Source of the DNA: Verrucomicrobiota bacterium
GTDB lineage: Bacteria; Verrucomicrobiota; Verrucomicrobiia; Opitutales; UBA953
DNA: 64,000 bases
Direction of reading: 5' to 3'
Assembly (NCBI GenBank): GCA_016871725.1
Contig: VHCL01000004.1
Span: forward strand, 1 to 64,000
The translations under genes and the position numbers were made by a program. Of the stretch, positions 21,519 through 29,670 are shown piece by piece. The stretch's first letter is position 1; every line of letters begins with the position of its first letter. The notes below the pieces were generated by a model, which saw only the letters and a program-made list of their open reading frames with translations, searched no databases and was not told the DNA's origin.

Positions 21519-22941
21519 TATTGCGGTAGTCTCTAGCCGGTGTTTCGAAGCGTGTCAGCCCCGGATTGAAGAGCAAGTTGATGTCGGAGGTGGGCCCGTT
21601 ACGATTCTTCGCCACGATGAGCTGGCGGGCGTAACAGCCGTCCTGGCCGGCCTGCTCCGCCTCGGCCTCGGCGGCCTTGCCCTGGCTCACGGGGGGCTTG
21701 GAGATCAGCATGACGATGTCGGCGTCCTGCTCGATGGAGCCGGACTCGCGGAGGTCGGACATGCGGGGCTGGCGGGCCTCGTCCTCGGACTTACGGTTGA
21801 GCTGGGCCAGGGCGATGATCGGGATCTTGAACTCCTTGGCCATGGCCTTGATGCTGCGGGAGACCTCGGCGATCTGCTGCTCGCGGGGCAGGCCCGAATC
21901 CAGGCCGTTGATGAGCTGGATGTAGTCGATGACCACCATGTCGAGGGGCGTGCGGGCGTGGACGCGGCGGCACTTGGCGCGGATCTCGAGGATGTTCTGG
22001 CCGCCGTTGTCGTCGACCACCAGCGGGAGTCCCTTGTACTCGTTCGCGGCCTGCACGAGGTCGACCTGCATGCGCTCGTCGGGGTGGGCGGTGCGCAGCT
22101 TCTGCATGTTCACGCGGGCGCGGGAGCAGAGCAGACGGAGGGCCAGCTCGCGGGCGGGCATCTCGAGGGAGAACAGGAGGACGTTGGAAGGCTTGCGGTT
22201 CTCGCTGGGCTTGGGGAACAGCGCGGCCTCGATGAAATTGAGGGCGATGGACGTCTTGCCCATGCCGGGACGGGCGGCGACGACGATCATCTGGCCCGGC
22301 TGGAAACCGAACGTCATCGCGTCGAGGTCCGGGAAGCCGGTCGGGACGCCCTGGACGGAATTGCGGTCGCGGATGATGCGCTGGACGAGCTCCATCGCCT
22401 CGGCGATCGGGCCGTCGATCGTCTGGGCGGACTCGGAGATGCGGTCCTCGCTGATGCGGAAGAAGGACTGCTCGACCTCCTCGAGGAGCCGCTCGATGCC
22501 CTCGGCGTGGGCGTGGGCCTTCTCGACGGTCGTGACGGCCGTGGAGATGAGCTGCCGCAGGAAGTGCTTCTCGCGGATGATGGCGAGCCAGTGGGGCGCG
22601 TGCGCGCTCGAGGAGATGAGGCCCGTGAGCTCGTTGACGTAGGTGGCGCCGCCGGCGGACTCCAGCTTGCCGTCGCGACGCAGCTGTTCGGTGAGCGTGA
22701 TCTCGTCGATCCCGGTGCTGGCCTGGGCCAGCTTGACGGCGACCTCGTAGATGTCCTGGTGCTTCGGGTCGAAGAAGTAATCCGGCGTGACGCGCTGCTC
22801 GAGGCAGCGCTGCAGGGTGTCGCCGCCGTCGATGACGATGCTCGCGATCAGGCCGCGCTCGGCGTCGAGGTTATGGGGCGGGACGCGGTCGCCGTAGTTG
22901 GGAGCGGCGGCGCGGCGCTGGCGCTGGGGTCTTTCGGCCAT
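21511..22941 (-). CDS. dnaB: Replicative DNA helicase DnaB
   Basis: A 476-aa hexameric helicase. N-terminal helical domain (about 15-120; PPHNLDAERGLIASIV), then the RecA-like core with Walker A AARPGMGKTSIALN (about residue 224) and Walker B DMVVIDYIQLI. The arginine-finger region RESGSIEQDADIVM is present. No intein. The gene is separated from rplI by a terminator and so likely has its own promoter, next to 11-bp-phased TTCAC repeats (separate entry). It is the first gene of dnaB-bamA-ompH-lpxD-prs. Confidence 0.97.
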   Translation of the reverse strand: MAERPQRQRRAAAPNYGDRVPPHNLDAERGLIASIVIDGGDTLQRCLEQRVTPDYFFDPKHQDIYEVAVKLAQASTGIDEITLTEQLRRDGKLESAGGATYVNELTGLISSSAHAPHWLAIIREKHFLRQLISTAVTTVEKAHAHAEGIERLLEEVEQSFFRISEDRISESAQTIDGPIAEAMELVQRIIRDRNSVQGVPTGFPDLDAMTFGFQPGQMIVVAARPGMGKTSIALNFIEAALFPKPSENRKPSNVLLFSLEMPARELALRLLCSRARVNMQKLRTAHPDERMQVDLVQAANEYKGLPLVVDDNGGQNILEIRAKCRRVHARTPLDMVVIDYIQLINGLDSGLPREQQIAEVSRSIKAMAKEFKIPIIALAQLNRKSEDEARQPRMSDLRESGSIEQDADIVMLISKPPVSQGKAAEAEAEQAGQDGCYARQLIVAKNRNGPTSDINLLFNPGLTRFETPARDYRNNE

Positions 22942-22999
22942 GGGAAAGGGGGCAGTATGGACGCGGCGAGGCCGGTGGACAGCGCCAAACGGACGGGCC

Positions 23000-23030
23000 G
23001 TTCACGCCTTGTTCACCGCCTATTCACAGG
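23000..23030. promoter_or_regulatory. Three 11-bp-phased TTCAC repeats upstream of dnaB
   Basis: GTTCACGCCTT, GTTCACCGCCT and ATTCACAGG begin at 23000, 23011 and 23022, exactly 11 bp apart. The last (CTATTCACA) is close to the DnaA box TTATTCACA. The site lies about 60-90 bp upstream of the dnaB start codon, where a regulator could bind on one face of the helix. DnaA is the natural candidate, by inference only. Confidence 0.4.
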
Positions 23031-23047
23031 CGCGGAGGCCGCCCGCA

Positions 23048-23083
23048 AAAGAAGAAGGCGCGAAGCGGATGCTTCGCGCCTTC
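23048..23083 (-). terminator. Rho-independent terminator after rplI
   Basis: A 13-bp inverted repeat, GAAGGCGCGAAGC / GCTTCGCGCCTTC with a 4-nt loop, followed on the minus strand by TTCTTTTG. It separates the ribosomal-protein operon from dnaB. Confidence 0.8.
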
Positions 23084-23101
23084 GCGGGGAGCCGGGTCCG
23101 C

Positions 23102-23665
23102 TTACTCGGACTTGGCGGCCTTCTCCTTGCGCGGCTTGCGGGACTTCTTCTCGTCGCGGTACTCGCGCTCCTCGGCCTCGGGGGCCTCCTCGGGCGCGGC
23201 TTCGATCGGGTTCTCGGAGACGACCTCGAACTCCTGCTCGACCATGACGGAGCCATGGAGACGGATGCTCGTGGTGTGCTTGCCGAGGAGCTTGACCGGG
23301 CCCTGGCCGAGGTGGATGCGCTTGCGCTCGATCTCGACGCCGTGCTCGGCGAGCTTGGCGGCGATCTCCGCGGTGCTGATCGCGCCGAACATCTTGCCGC
23401 CCTCGCCGGTCTTGACGGCGAAGACGAGCTTGATGGCGGCCAGCTTGGCGGCGGTCTCGTTGGCGACCTCGAGGTCGCGGGCCTCGCGGATCTCGCGGGC
23501 CTTCTTGAGGGCCTCGACGTACTTCGTGTTGGAGCGGTTGACGGGGAGCGCGATGCCCTGCGGGAGCAGGAAGTTGCGGGCGAAGCCCGCGCGGACGCGG
23601 ACCTGTTCGCCTTCGGCGCCTAGGCCGTCGACGGGCTTGATGAGGAGGACTTCGGTGAATGCCAT
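23102..23665 (-). CDS. rplI: 50S ribosomal protein bL9
   Basis: A 187-aa protein. The N-terminal L9 domain is intact (VLLIKPVDGLGAEGEQVRVR, GFARNFLLPQGIA), followed by the long connecting helix and the C-terminal rRNA-binding domain (KMFGAISTAEIAAKL). Residues after about 150 form an extra highly charged tail (acidic, then Lys/Arg-rich) that ordinary 149-aa bL9 lacks. Last gene of the rplY-pth-rpsF-ssb-rplI group, where bS6, SSB and bL9 keep their usual neighbourhood. Confidence 0.96.
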   Translation of the reverse strand: MAFTEVLLIKPVDGLGAEGEQVRVRAGFARNFLLPQGIALPVNRSNTKYVEALKKAREIREARDLEVANETAAKLAAIKLVFAVKTGEGGKMFGAISTAEIAAKLAEHGVEIERKRIHLGQGPVKLLGKHTTSIRLHGSVMVEQEFEVVSENPIEAAPEEAPEAEEREYRDEKKSRKPRKEKAAKSE

Positions 23666-23701
23666 GATCTTGCTTGGGTTATAAGGTTGGGATGGGAGAG
23701 A

Positions 23702-24139
23702 TTAGAACGGGACGTCGTCGCCGCCGTGGTCGCCGGAAGGAGCCGGGGTGTCGTTGCCGCCGCGGGAACGGGGGGCGGAGCCGCCCTCTTCGCCGCCCTG
23801 GGACTTGCCGCCGATGAAGGTGAAGTTCTCGAGGACGACGCCGAGGCGCGAACGCTTCTCGCCGGTCTTCTTGTCCTCCCACTGGTCGAGCTTGAGGCGG
23901 CCTTCGACGAGGATGCCGGAGCCCTTGCCGCAGTACTTGGCGATGATCTCGGCCTGCTTGCCGTAGCTCTCGATGTCGACGTAGGTGACTTCCTCGCGCT
24001 TCTCGCCTTCCTTGGTGGTGTAGGCGCGGTTGACGGCGAGGGAGAACTTCGTGAGGGCCTGGCCGGACGGGAGGGCGCGGGCCTCCGGATCGCGGGTCAT
24101 GTTGCCCGCGAGGATCACGCGATTGAAGGAAGAGGCCAC
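23702..24139 (-). CDS. ssb: Single-stranded DNA-binding protein
   Basis: A 145-aa SSB with a GTG start. The OB-fold (residues 1-112; FNRVILAGNMTRDPEARALP) coats single-stranded DNA during replication and repair. A Gly/Ser/Asp-rich linker leads to the acidic tip DDVPF, the partner-binding tail (DDIPF in E. coli). Located between rpsF and rplI as in many bacteria. Confidence 0.96.
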   Translation of the reverse strand: MASSFNRVILAGNMTRDPEARALPSGQALTKFSLAVNRAYTTKEGEKREEVTYVDIESYGKQAEIIAKYCGKGSGILVEGRLKLDQWEDKKTGEKRSRLGVVLENFTFIGGKSQGGEEGGSAPRSRGGNDTPAPSGDHGGDDVPF

Positions 24140-24158
24140 GGCGAGGCGGGGTCGGGGA

Positions 24159-24464
24159 TTACTTGGTCACCTGCACGAGCAGGCGGTTGACGGTGCGGTC
24201 GAGACGGAGCTTCTCGCGGAAGGTCGTCGGGGCGCTGACAGGGCCTTCGAAGTGGAACTGGACGTAAAGGCCGGAGGGGAACTTGCGGTCGACGACGCGC
24301 GAGAACTCCTTCTGGCCGAGGTTCTCGACCTCGCTGACCTTGCAGTCGATGGACTTCAGGACGTCCTTGAGCTTGTCGATGACGGTCTCGGGCGCATCCG
24401 TCGAGCCGCGGAGGTCGAGGATGAGGCTGGCGCGGTAGGCGCGGCGGATCGTGGCGGTGGTCAT
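24159..24464 (-). CDS. rpsF: 30S ribosomal protein bS6
   Basis: A 101-aa ferredoxin-like fold ribosomal protein that binds bS18 and 16S rRNA on the platform. The pattern RASLILDLRGS... VIDKLKDVLKSIDCKV... YVQFHFEGPVSAP matches bS6. There is no glutamate-rich tail. The start overlaps the pth stop in an ATGA (24461-24464), so translation is probably coupled. bS18, often encoded next door, is not in the window. Confidence 0.9.
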   Translation of the reverse strand: MTTATIRRAYRASLILDLRGSTDAPETVIDKLKDVLKSIDCKVSEVENLGQKEFSRVVDRKFPSGLYVQFHFEGPVSAPTTFREKLRLDRTVNRLLVQVTK

Positions 24465-25045
24465 GGTGATGGTGATTTTCTGTTGGTGAGGTTTTGGGCG
24501 GCCGGGAGGCCTTGGGAAAGGAGGATTTCGAGTTGACGGATGAAGTCGGGGATGCGCTGGGTCAGGAGGGCGAGGTCGGCGTCGGGGAGACGTCCGAGGA
24601 CGTGGTCGGCGAGGTCCTGGCCGGGATGCTTCTTCGGGCCGATGCCCACGCGGGCGCGGACGAAGCGTTCGCCGAGGTGGCGGATGCAGCTGGCGACGCC
24701 GTTGTGCCCGGCGGCGGAGCCTCCCAGGGAGAGGCGGAGCTGACCGGGCTCGAAGGCGATGTCATCGTGGAGGACGACGAGCTCGGAGAGCTCGATCCGG
24801 TGGAACCGGAGGAAGGCCGCCAGAGGCGACCCGCTGTCGTTCATGAAGGTGAGGGGCTTGATCAGGTGGACGGAGGAACCTCCGAACGTGATCTTCGCGA
24901 CCGAGGCCGAAAAACGGCTCTCTTCCTTCCACGCCGCGCCGGCCTGGGCGGCGAGCGCGTCGATGACCAGCCAGCCCGCGTTGTGGCGGGTGGCGGCGTA
25001 TTCTCGGCCCGGATTGCCGAGGGCGGCGATGACCGAGAATGGCAT
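24461..25045 (-). CDS. pth: Peptidyl-tRNA hydrolase
   Basis: A 194-aa enzyme that frees tRNA from stalled peptidyl-tRNA. Catalytic His21 (ATRHNAGW), Asn11 (LGNPG), Asn69 (KPLTFMNDSG), Asp94 (LHDD) and GHNG are all present, matching E. coli His20/Asn10/Asn68/Asp93. Located between rplY (42 nt downstream of its stop) and rpsF (4-nt overlap). The rplY-pth pairing is very common in bacteria and supports the assignment. Confidence 0.96.
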   Translation of the reverse strand: MPFSVIAALGNPGREYAATRHNAGWLVIDALAAQAGAAWKEESRFSASVAKITFGGSSVHLIKPLTFMNDSGSPLAAFLRFHRIELSELVVLHDDIAFEPGQLRLSLGGSAAGHNGVASCIRHLGERFVRARVGIGPKKHPGQDLADHVLGRLPDADLALLTQRIPDFIRQLEILLSQGLPAAQNLTNRKSPSP

Positions 25046-25087
25046 TTGACTTCAAAGAACAAGTGCCGGGGGCGCCCGGCGCGGAAA

Positions 25088-25783
25088 TTACTTCTTGGCG
25101 GCAGGCGCGGCGGCGGCCGCAGGAGCGGCGCCGGCGGCGGGAGCGGCTCCGGCCGCAGGAGCGGCGGCGCCTTCGGCGGCCGCAGGAGCGGCGCCGGCGG
25201 CGGGAGTCGCCTCGGGAGCGGCTTCTTCTTCGGCCATCTCGGAGCAGACGATGACGACGCGCTTGGGGTCGCCCGGGAAGGTGATGCCGGCCGGGGCCTT
25301 GACCTCGCCGACGTGGATGGACTCGTTGACCTTGAGCTCGGTGACGTCGATCTCGATGAACTCAGGGAGGTCCTTCGGGAGACAGCGGACGTTGATGGTC
25401 TGGGAGACGATGGCGAGCGTGCCGCCGTCGGTCTTGACGCCGTGAGCCTCGCCGATGGCGCGCACCGGGATGGCGGCGGTCATCGGGGAGTTCGGGTCGA
25501 TCTCCATGATGTCGATATGGAGGAACTTCTGGGTGATCGGGTGACGCTGGAACTCCTTGATGAGGGAGAGCATCTTCTTGCCGTCGACGTCCAGGTTGAT
25601 GAGGGAGGCGGCGTTGCCCTTGGCGCGCATGAGGTCGCGGAAGGCCTCCTGCTTCACGGCGACGCTCTGGTTGCCGGACTTGCCGTAGATGATGGCGGGG
25701 ATGGAGCCTTCGACGCGGAGGCGGCGGGCGGGACCGCGGCCATGGAGCGCGCGGCTGGTGACGTTAAGGGTGAGCTGCTTCAT
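25088..25783 (-). CDS. rplY: 50S ribosomal protein bL25 (CTC/TL5 type)
   Basis: A 231-aa two-domain bL25. The N-terminal 5S rRNA-binding domain (1-92; RRLRVEGSIPAIIYG) is followed by the TL5 beta-domain (93-190; AIPVRAIGEAHGVKTDGG). The last 40 residues are an Ala/Pro tail ending in AAKK. The start at MKQLTLNV, not the ATG 48 nt upstream, fits the family. First gene of the rplY-pth-rpsF-ssb-rplI unit. The 42-nt gap to pth contains a GC-rich hairpin without a T-run. Confidence 0.94.
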   Translation of the reverse strand: MKQLTLNVTSRALHGRGPARRLRVEGSIPAIIYGKSGNQSVAVKQEAFRDLMRAKGNAASLINLDVDGKKMLSLIKEFQRHPITQKFLHIDIMEIDPNSPMTAAIPVRAIGEAHGVKTDGGTLAIVSQTINVRCLPKDLPEFIEIDVTELKVNESIHVGEVKAPAGITFPGDPKRVVIVCSEMAEEEAAPEATPAAGAAPAAAEGAAAPAAGAAPAAGAAPAAAAAPAAKK

Positions 25784-25958
25784 GTTGGTATAAGGTCTTT
25801 TGGTGCCCAGTGAGTCGCGGACCCGCGTCATGCGGCCGTGCCTCGCCTAGGGAAAGGAGGGTCGAACCTGATAAACCCGGCCCCGGAAGCAAGCGGTAAA
25901 TTAAAAGGAGGTCTTCCTGGTGGAAAACCCCCTTGAAACCGTCTTTTAGGCCGCCGGC

Positions 25959-28688
25959 TTACTTGTAGGTGGCGAGGAAGGCGGCGATGTCGGCGACGTC
26001 CTGGGCGCTGAGGCCGAGCTGCTCACCGGACATCATCAAGGAACGGGTCATCTTGGTCTGGCCGCCGGCGACGCGCTCCTTGGGCACCAGCTGGGTGACC
26101 CCGCCGGTCGAGGTGATGACGATCGGGTCGTTGTTGGACTGGAGGCGTCCGTCGATCCGGCCGCCGGCCTTCAGCTTGAGGGAGACGCCTTCGTAACCCA
26201 GGGCGATGTCGGCCGAGGGGTTGACGATGGCGCGGACGAGGGCCTCGCGGCTCTGCCGGGCGGCCCAGCCCTTGAGCTCGGGTCCGTAGGCGGGACCGTT
26301 GCCGTCGAGCTGGTGGCACATGATGCAACGTTGGGCGAGGGCGGCGCCCTTGGCGGCGTCGCCGGTCTTCGCCAGGACGTCCTGCTCCGTATAGGTGCCG
26401 GCCGCGGCCTCCGGCACTTCGATGGCGTTCACGACGACCTTCTTGGCGTCGTAGACGCCGGCGTTCTTGAGTTCGGCGCGGATGTCATAGGCCGACCAGA
26501 GGCCGGTCATGCGCATCAGGGCCCAGCTCTTGGCCTCGGAGGCGGAGGGCGAACCGTCGGCGCAGAGCTTGATCATGGCGAGGGCGGCTTCCTTGCTGTC
26601 GACGAACGAGAGGGACTCGACGGCGAGGGTGCGGGAAGCCTGCGAGACCTTGGCGGAGGAGGCGCGGGCGAGGAATTCCGGCACCGCGGAGGCGGGGTGC
26701 AGGAGCCAGGCGATGCGCTCGACTTCGGGCGACCAGGCTTCGGCGCCGTCCTTGGCGAGCGTCGCCTTCACGGCGGACCAGACGGCGTCCTGCTTGTTGG
26801 CGGAGCCGATGCCGAAGGCGGCGACGGAGTTCTTGTCGGCGACGTCGAGGCGACGCGCGAGCTCGACCAGGATCGGCACGGCCTTGTCGGCCGGGGCGGC
26901 GTGGAGCGAGGTGGCGACGTCGCGGCGGACGGCGACGTCGGCGTCGGCGGCGAGCTCGGCGGCGACGCCGAGGGTGTCATGGCCGGCGCGGCGCAGCGAC
27001 TGGAAGGCCAGGCGACGCAGCGAAGGATTCGGATCCTTGAGGAGGGCCCGCGTGCGCGCGACGCCTTCTTCCCCGAGGTGCGGCAGGAGCCAGACGCCGC
27101 GGGCGGCGACGTAAGGATTGGCGTCGCGGAGGAGCTCCGTGACGACCGGCAGGGACTTGGCGCCGAAGCCCTTCAGCGCGTTGAAGCCGAGATGGCGGAC
27201 GTTGACGGCCGGGTTGCGCAGCACGGCGACGGCGCCGGCGGGCGTGGAGAGGTCGATCTTCGGGACGACGGACTTGAAGCCCTTGGGCGCGATGCGGTAG
27301 ATCGCGCCGGTGCAGGTGTCGTCGAGCGTCTGGTGGCCGCCGACGCGGGAGTCATACCAATCGGCCACGTAGACCGCGCCGTCGGGACCGACGGCGACGT
27401 CGGACGGACGGAAGAGGATGCGTTCGTTGGGCTTGGCGGCTTCCTCGGGCGAGATCTTCTTGAAGTCGGTGCCGACGAATTCGCGGGCCGGGTTCGAGGT
27501 GATGAGGTCCTTGCGGGTGGACTCATTGAGGGCGTAGGTGCCCTTCTGCGGAGTCAGCTTGTACGCGAAGACCGTGTTACGCGAAGGCTCGCAGTTCAGG
27601 AGCGTGCCGGCCCAGGCGTCGCCGAGGGCGCCGTTCTCATAGACGGTGATGCCGGTGGGCGAGCCGCCGCCGTAGACGTCGCCGACGTCCATCGTGTCGG
27701 GATCGTCCTGGCGCCAGTGAGCGCGGGGCATCGGCTGGCCGGGACGCTTGACGGAACCGTAGCTCGCGCCGGTCGGCGTGGTGTAACCGGCCGAGCCGTA
27801 TTCGAGGACGAAGGAGGTGCGGCAGCTCTGCGAGTCGTCGTTGTCGCCTTGGAACAGGTCGCCGAGGGAGGACGGGAAGCTCTCGTAGCTGTTGCGGTAG
27901 CCGTTGCCGAGGATCTCGAGGCCGGTGCCGTCGGCGTTGAGGCGGCCGGAGAAGCCCGAGGACCAGACGAAGCCGTCGTCGCTCTTGGCGCCGATGTTGG
28001 CGCGGGCGTCGAAGGGCCACTTGCCGCCGCGTTCGTCGACGTAACCGCTGGTGACGCGGAAGGTCTTGCCCGACTTGTCGGTCACGACCGCGCCGCAGTT
28101 GCCGGCGTTGATGTAGAGCTTGCCGTCGGGACCGGCGACCACGGCGTGGAGCGAGTGGTCATGGTCCTGGCCGCCGAAGCCGGTGAGGAAGGTCTCCTGC
28201 TTGTCGACGGCGGGGTCGAACCTGCCGTCGCGGTTGACGTCGGTGTACTTCGTGATGGTCGGGGCGTGCGAGACGTAGACGACGTTGTCGATGACCGCGA
28301 TGCCGAGCGGCGAGGTCCAGTCGGGGTTCTGCACGAACGTCTGGACGGAGTCGGCGAAGCCCTGGCCCTTGGCGTCGCTGAGGACGATCACGCGGTCGCC
28401 TTCGGGACGGCGCTTGCCGCCCTTGTTATAGGTGCGGTAGTTCACGCCTTCGTTGACCCAGAGCCGGCCTTGCGCGTCGAAGTCGATGTTCGTCGGGTTC
28501 GCGAGCATGGGCGACCGGGCCCAGAGCGTGACCTCGAGTCCTTCGGGGAGCTGGAACAGGCCGGCCGGGAGAGAGCCGCCCTCGGAAGGCTGATAAGGCT
28601 CGGGCGCCGGCTTGGCGGCCGGGGCGGCCTTGGGGGCGGCCACGAGGGACGCGGCGGCGAGGAGGAAAAGCGCGGTACGGGGGATCAT
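25959..28688 (-). CDS. PVC-type membrane-bound dehydrogenase with HEAT repeats and cytochrome c
   Basis: A 909-aa secreted protein with signal peptide (1-17). An N-terminal six-bladed beta-propeller of the glucose/sorbosone dehydrogenase kind (about 45-470; GIAVIDNVVYVSH, SDVAVGPDGAVYVADWYD) is followed by HEAT repeats (about 490-700) and a C-terminal c-type cytochrome with heme motif CIMCH (about residue 790) and a distal Met region (KMTRSLMMSG). This architecture is characteristic of Planctomycetes and Verrucomicrobia, where many paralogues oxidise unknown sugars or alcohols in the periplasm. It is preceded on the same strand by a TIM-barrel isomerase and a PQQ-type dehydrogenase. Confidence 0.88.
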   Translation of the reverse strand: MIPRTALFLLAAASLVAAPKAAPAAKPAPEPYQPSEGGSLPAGLFQLPEGLEVTLWARSPMLANPTNIDFDAQGRLWVNEGVNYRTYNKGGKRRPEGDRVIVLSDAKGQGFADSVQTFVQNPDWTSPLGIAVIDNVVYVSHAPTITKYTDVNRDGRFDPAVDKQETFLTGFGGQDHDHSLHAVVAGPDGKLYINAGNCGAVVTDKSGKTFRVTSGYVDERGGKWPFDARANIGAKSDDGFVWSSGFSGRLNADGTGLEILGNGYRNSYESFPSSLGDLFQGDNDDSQSCRTSFVLEYGSAGYTTPTGASYGSVKRPGQPMPRAHWRQDDPDTMDVGDVYGGGSPTGITVYENGALGDAWAGTLLNCEPSRNTVFAYKLTPQKGTYALNESTRKDLITSNPAREFVGTDFKKISPEEAAKPNERILFRPSDVAVGPDGAVYVADWYDSRVGGHQTLDDTCTGAIYRIAPKGFKSVVPKIDLSTPAGAVAVLRNPAVNVRHLGFNALKGFGAKSLPVVTELLRDANPYVAARGVWLLPHLGEEGVARTRALLKDPNPSLRRLAFQSLRRAGHDTLGVAAELAADADVAVRRDVATSLHAAPADKAVPILVELARRLDVADKNSVAAFGIGSANKQDAVWSAVKATLAKDGAEAWSPEVERIAWLLHPASAVPEFLARASSAKVSQASRTLAVESLSFVDSKEAALAMIKLCADGSPSASEAKSWALMRMTGLWSAYDIRAELKNAGVYDAKKVVVNAIEVPEAAAGTYTEQDVLAKTGDAAKGAALAQRCIMCHQLDGNGPAYGPELKGWAARQSREALVRAIVNPSADIALGYEGVSLKLKAGGRIDGRLQSNNDPIVITSTGGVTQLVPKERVAGGQTKMTRSLMMSGEQLGLSAQDVADIAAFLATYK

Positions 28689-28763
28689 GGGGGTGAAGAT
28701 TTCTACATCCCCGGCGACCGCAAGTTCCAGCCTATCTTTAGGGTCGGCCCCGCCCTGCCCTGC

Positions 28764-29666
28764 TCAGGCCCACCATTCCTTGAGGGTGGCGAAATCCCGC
28801 CGCGTGGCGTCGAGGGCGGCCTTGAGGGCGCCGGGCTCCGTGACCCTGCCCTTGAGGTACTCGACGTGCAGGCAGACCGGTCCAGAGTAGGCCGATTTGC
28901 GGAGCAAGGCGACGGAGTCCTTGCCCACCGAGCCCTCGGCCAACGGACAGCCGACCGGCACCCTGCCCTGCCACTGGAAGCTCTTGAAATAGACCATCGA
29001 GAGGTGATCCCGGGCCAGCGCTAGTTCGTTGGGCCAGGAAAGCCCCCCTTCGACCATCGCATGGAAGAAGTCGAAGTTCCACGACAGCTCGTCGGGGCGG
29101 TAATCCTTCATCAGCATCGCCATGTCCCAGACGCCGGCGCCGACGTACTTGGCCCCGGAATGATTCTGGTAACCCGGCAGGATGCGGACCTCGCGGCTGA
29201 GGGCGACGAGGTCGCGGAGCTGCGGCTTGATCTCCTCGAGCTGCGCCCAGGGCGACTTGCCGGCGGCGTAGGCGTACCACTTCATGCGGTAGCTCGGGAT
29301 CCCGAGCGCCGCGCCGGTGCGGAGCACCTTCTCCGTGCGGTCGGCCTCGTTGACCGCGTTGATGTCGGTCGTCATCAGCGTGATCGCCACGCCGCATTTC
29401 CTAAAGGCCTCGACGAGCTTCGGCAGGTCCTCCTCCACGCGCGCCGGCTCGACGTGCCCGCCCTTGCGGACGGGCGCTTCGACGCCCTTGAATCCGAGGG
29501 CGGCGACCGTCTCGGCGAGCTGGTCGTAGGGCAGCCCGACGAGGTGCTTCGTGAACAGGCTGAACGCGGGCGCCGGCGCCGCCGGCGTCGCCGCGAACAA
29601 AGGCCGAAGCATCGCTCCCGCCATCAGCGAACCAGAAAGACCCAGCAGCGAACGGCGGGAGAGCAT
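28764..29666 (-). CDS. Exported sugar phosphate isomerase/epimerase (xylose isomerase-like TIM barrel)
   Basis: A 300-aa protein with a twin-arginine signal (LSRRSLLGLSGSLMAG), so probably folded before export to the periplasm. The rest matches the AP_endonuc_2/xylose isomerase-like barrel: AETVAALGFKGVEAP, ITLMTTDINAVNE, QNHSGAKYVGAG, WNFDFFHAMVEGG and HVEYLKG carry the usual metal-ligand Glu, His, Asp and Glu positions. The substrate is unknown. It starts 4 nt after the stop of the sugar dehydrogenase gene, so the two are co-transcribed. Such pairs in PVC bacteria suggest periplasmic sugar or inositol oxidation. Confidence 0.8.
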   Translation of the reverse strand: MLSRRSLLGLSGSLMAGAMLRPLFAATPAAPAPAFSLFTKHLVGLPYDQLAETVAALGFKGVEAPVRKGGHVEPARVEEDLPKLVEAFRKCGVAITLMTTDINAVNEADRTEKVLRTGAALGIPSYRMKWYAYAAGKSPWAQLEEIKPQLRDLVALSREVRILPGYQNHSGAKYVGAGVWDMAMLMKDYRPDELSWNFDFFHAMVEGGLSWPNELALARDHLSMVYFKSFQWQGRVPVGCPLAEGSVGKDSVALLRKSAYSGPVCLHVEYLKGRVTEPGALKAALDATRRDFATLKEWWA

Positions 29667-29670
29667 GGAC

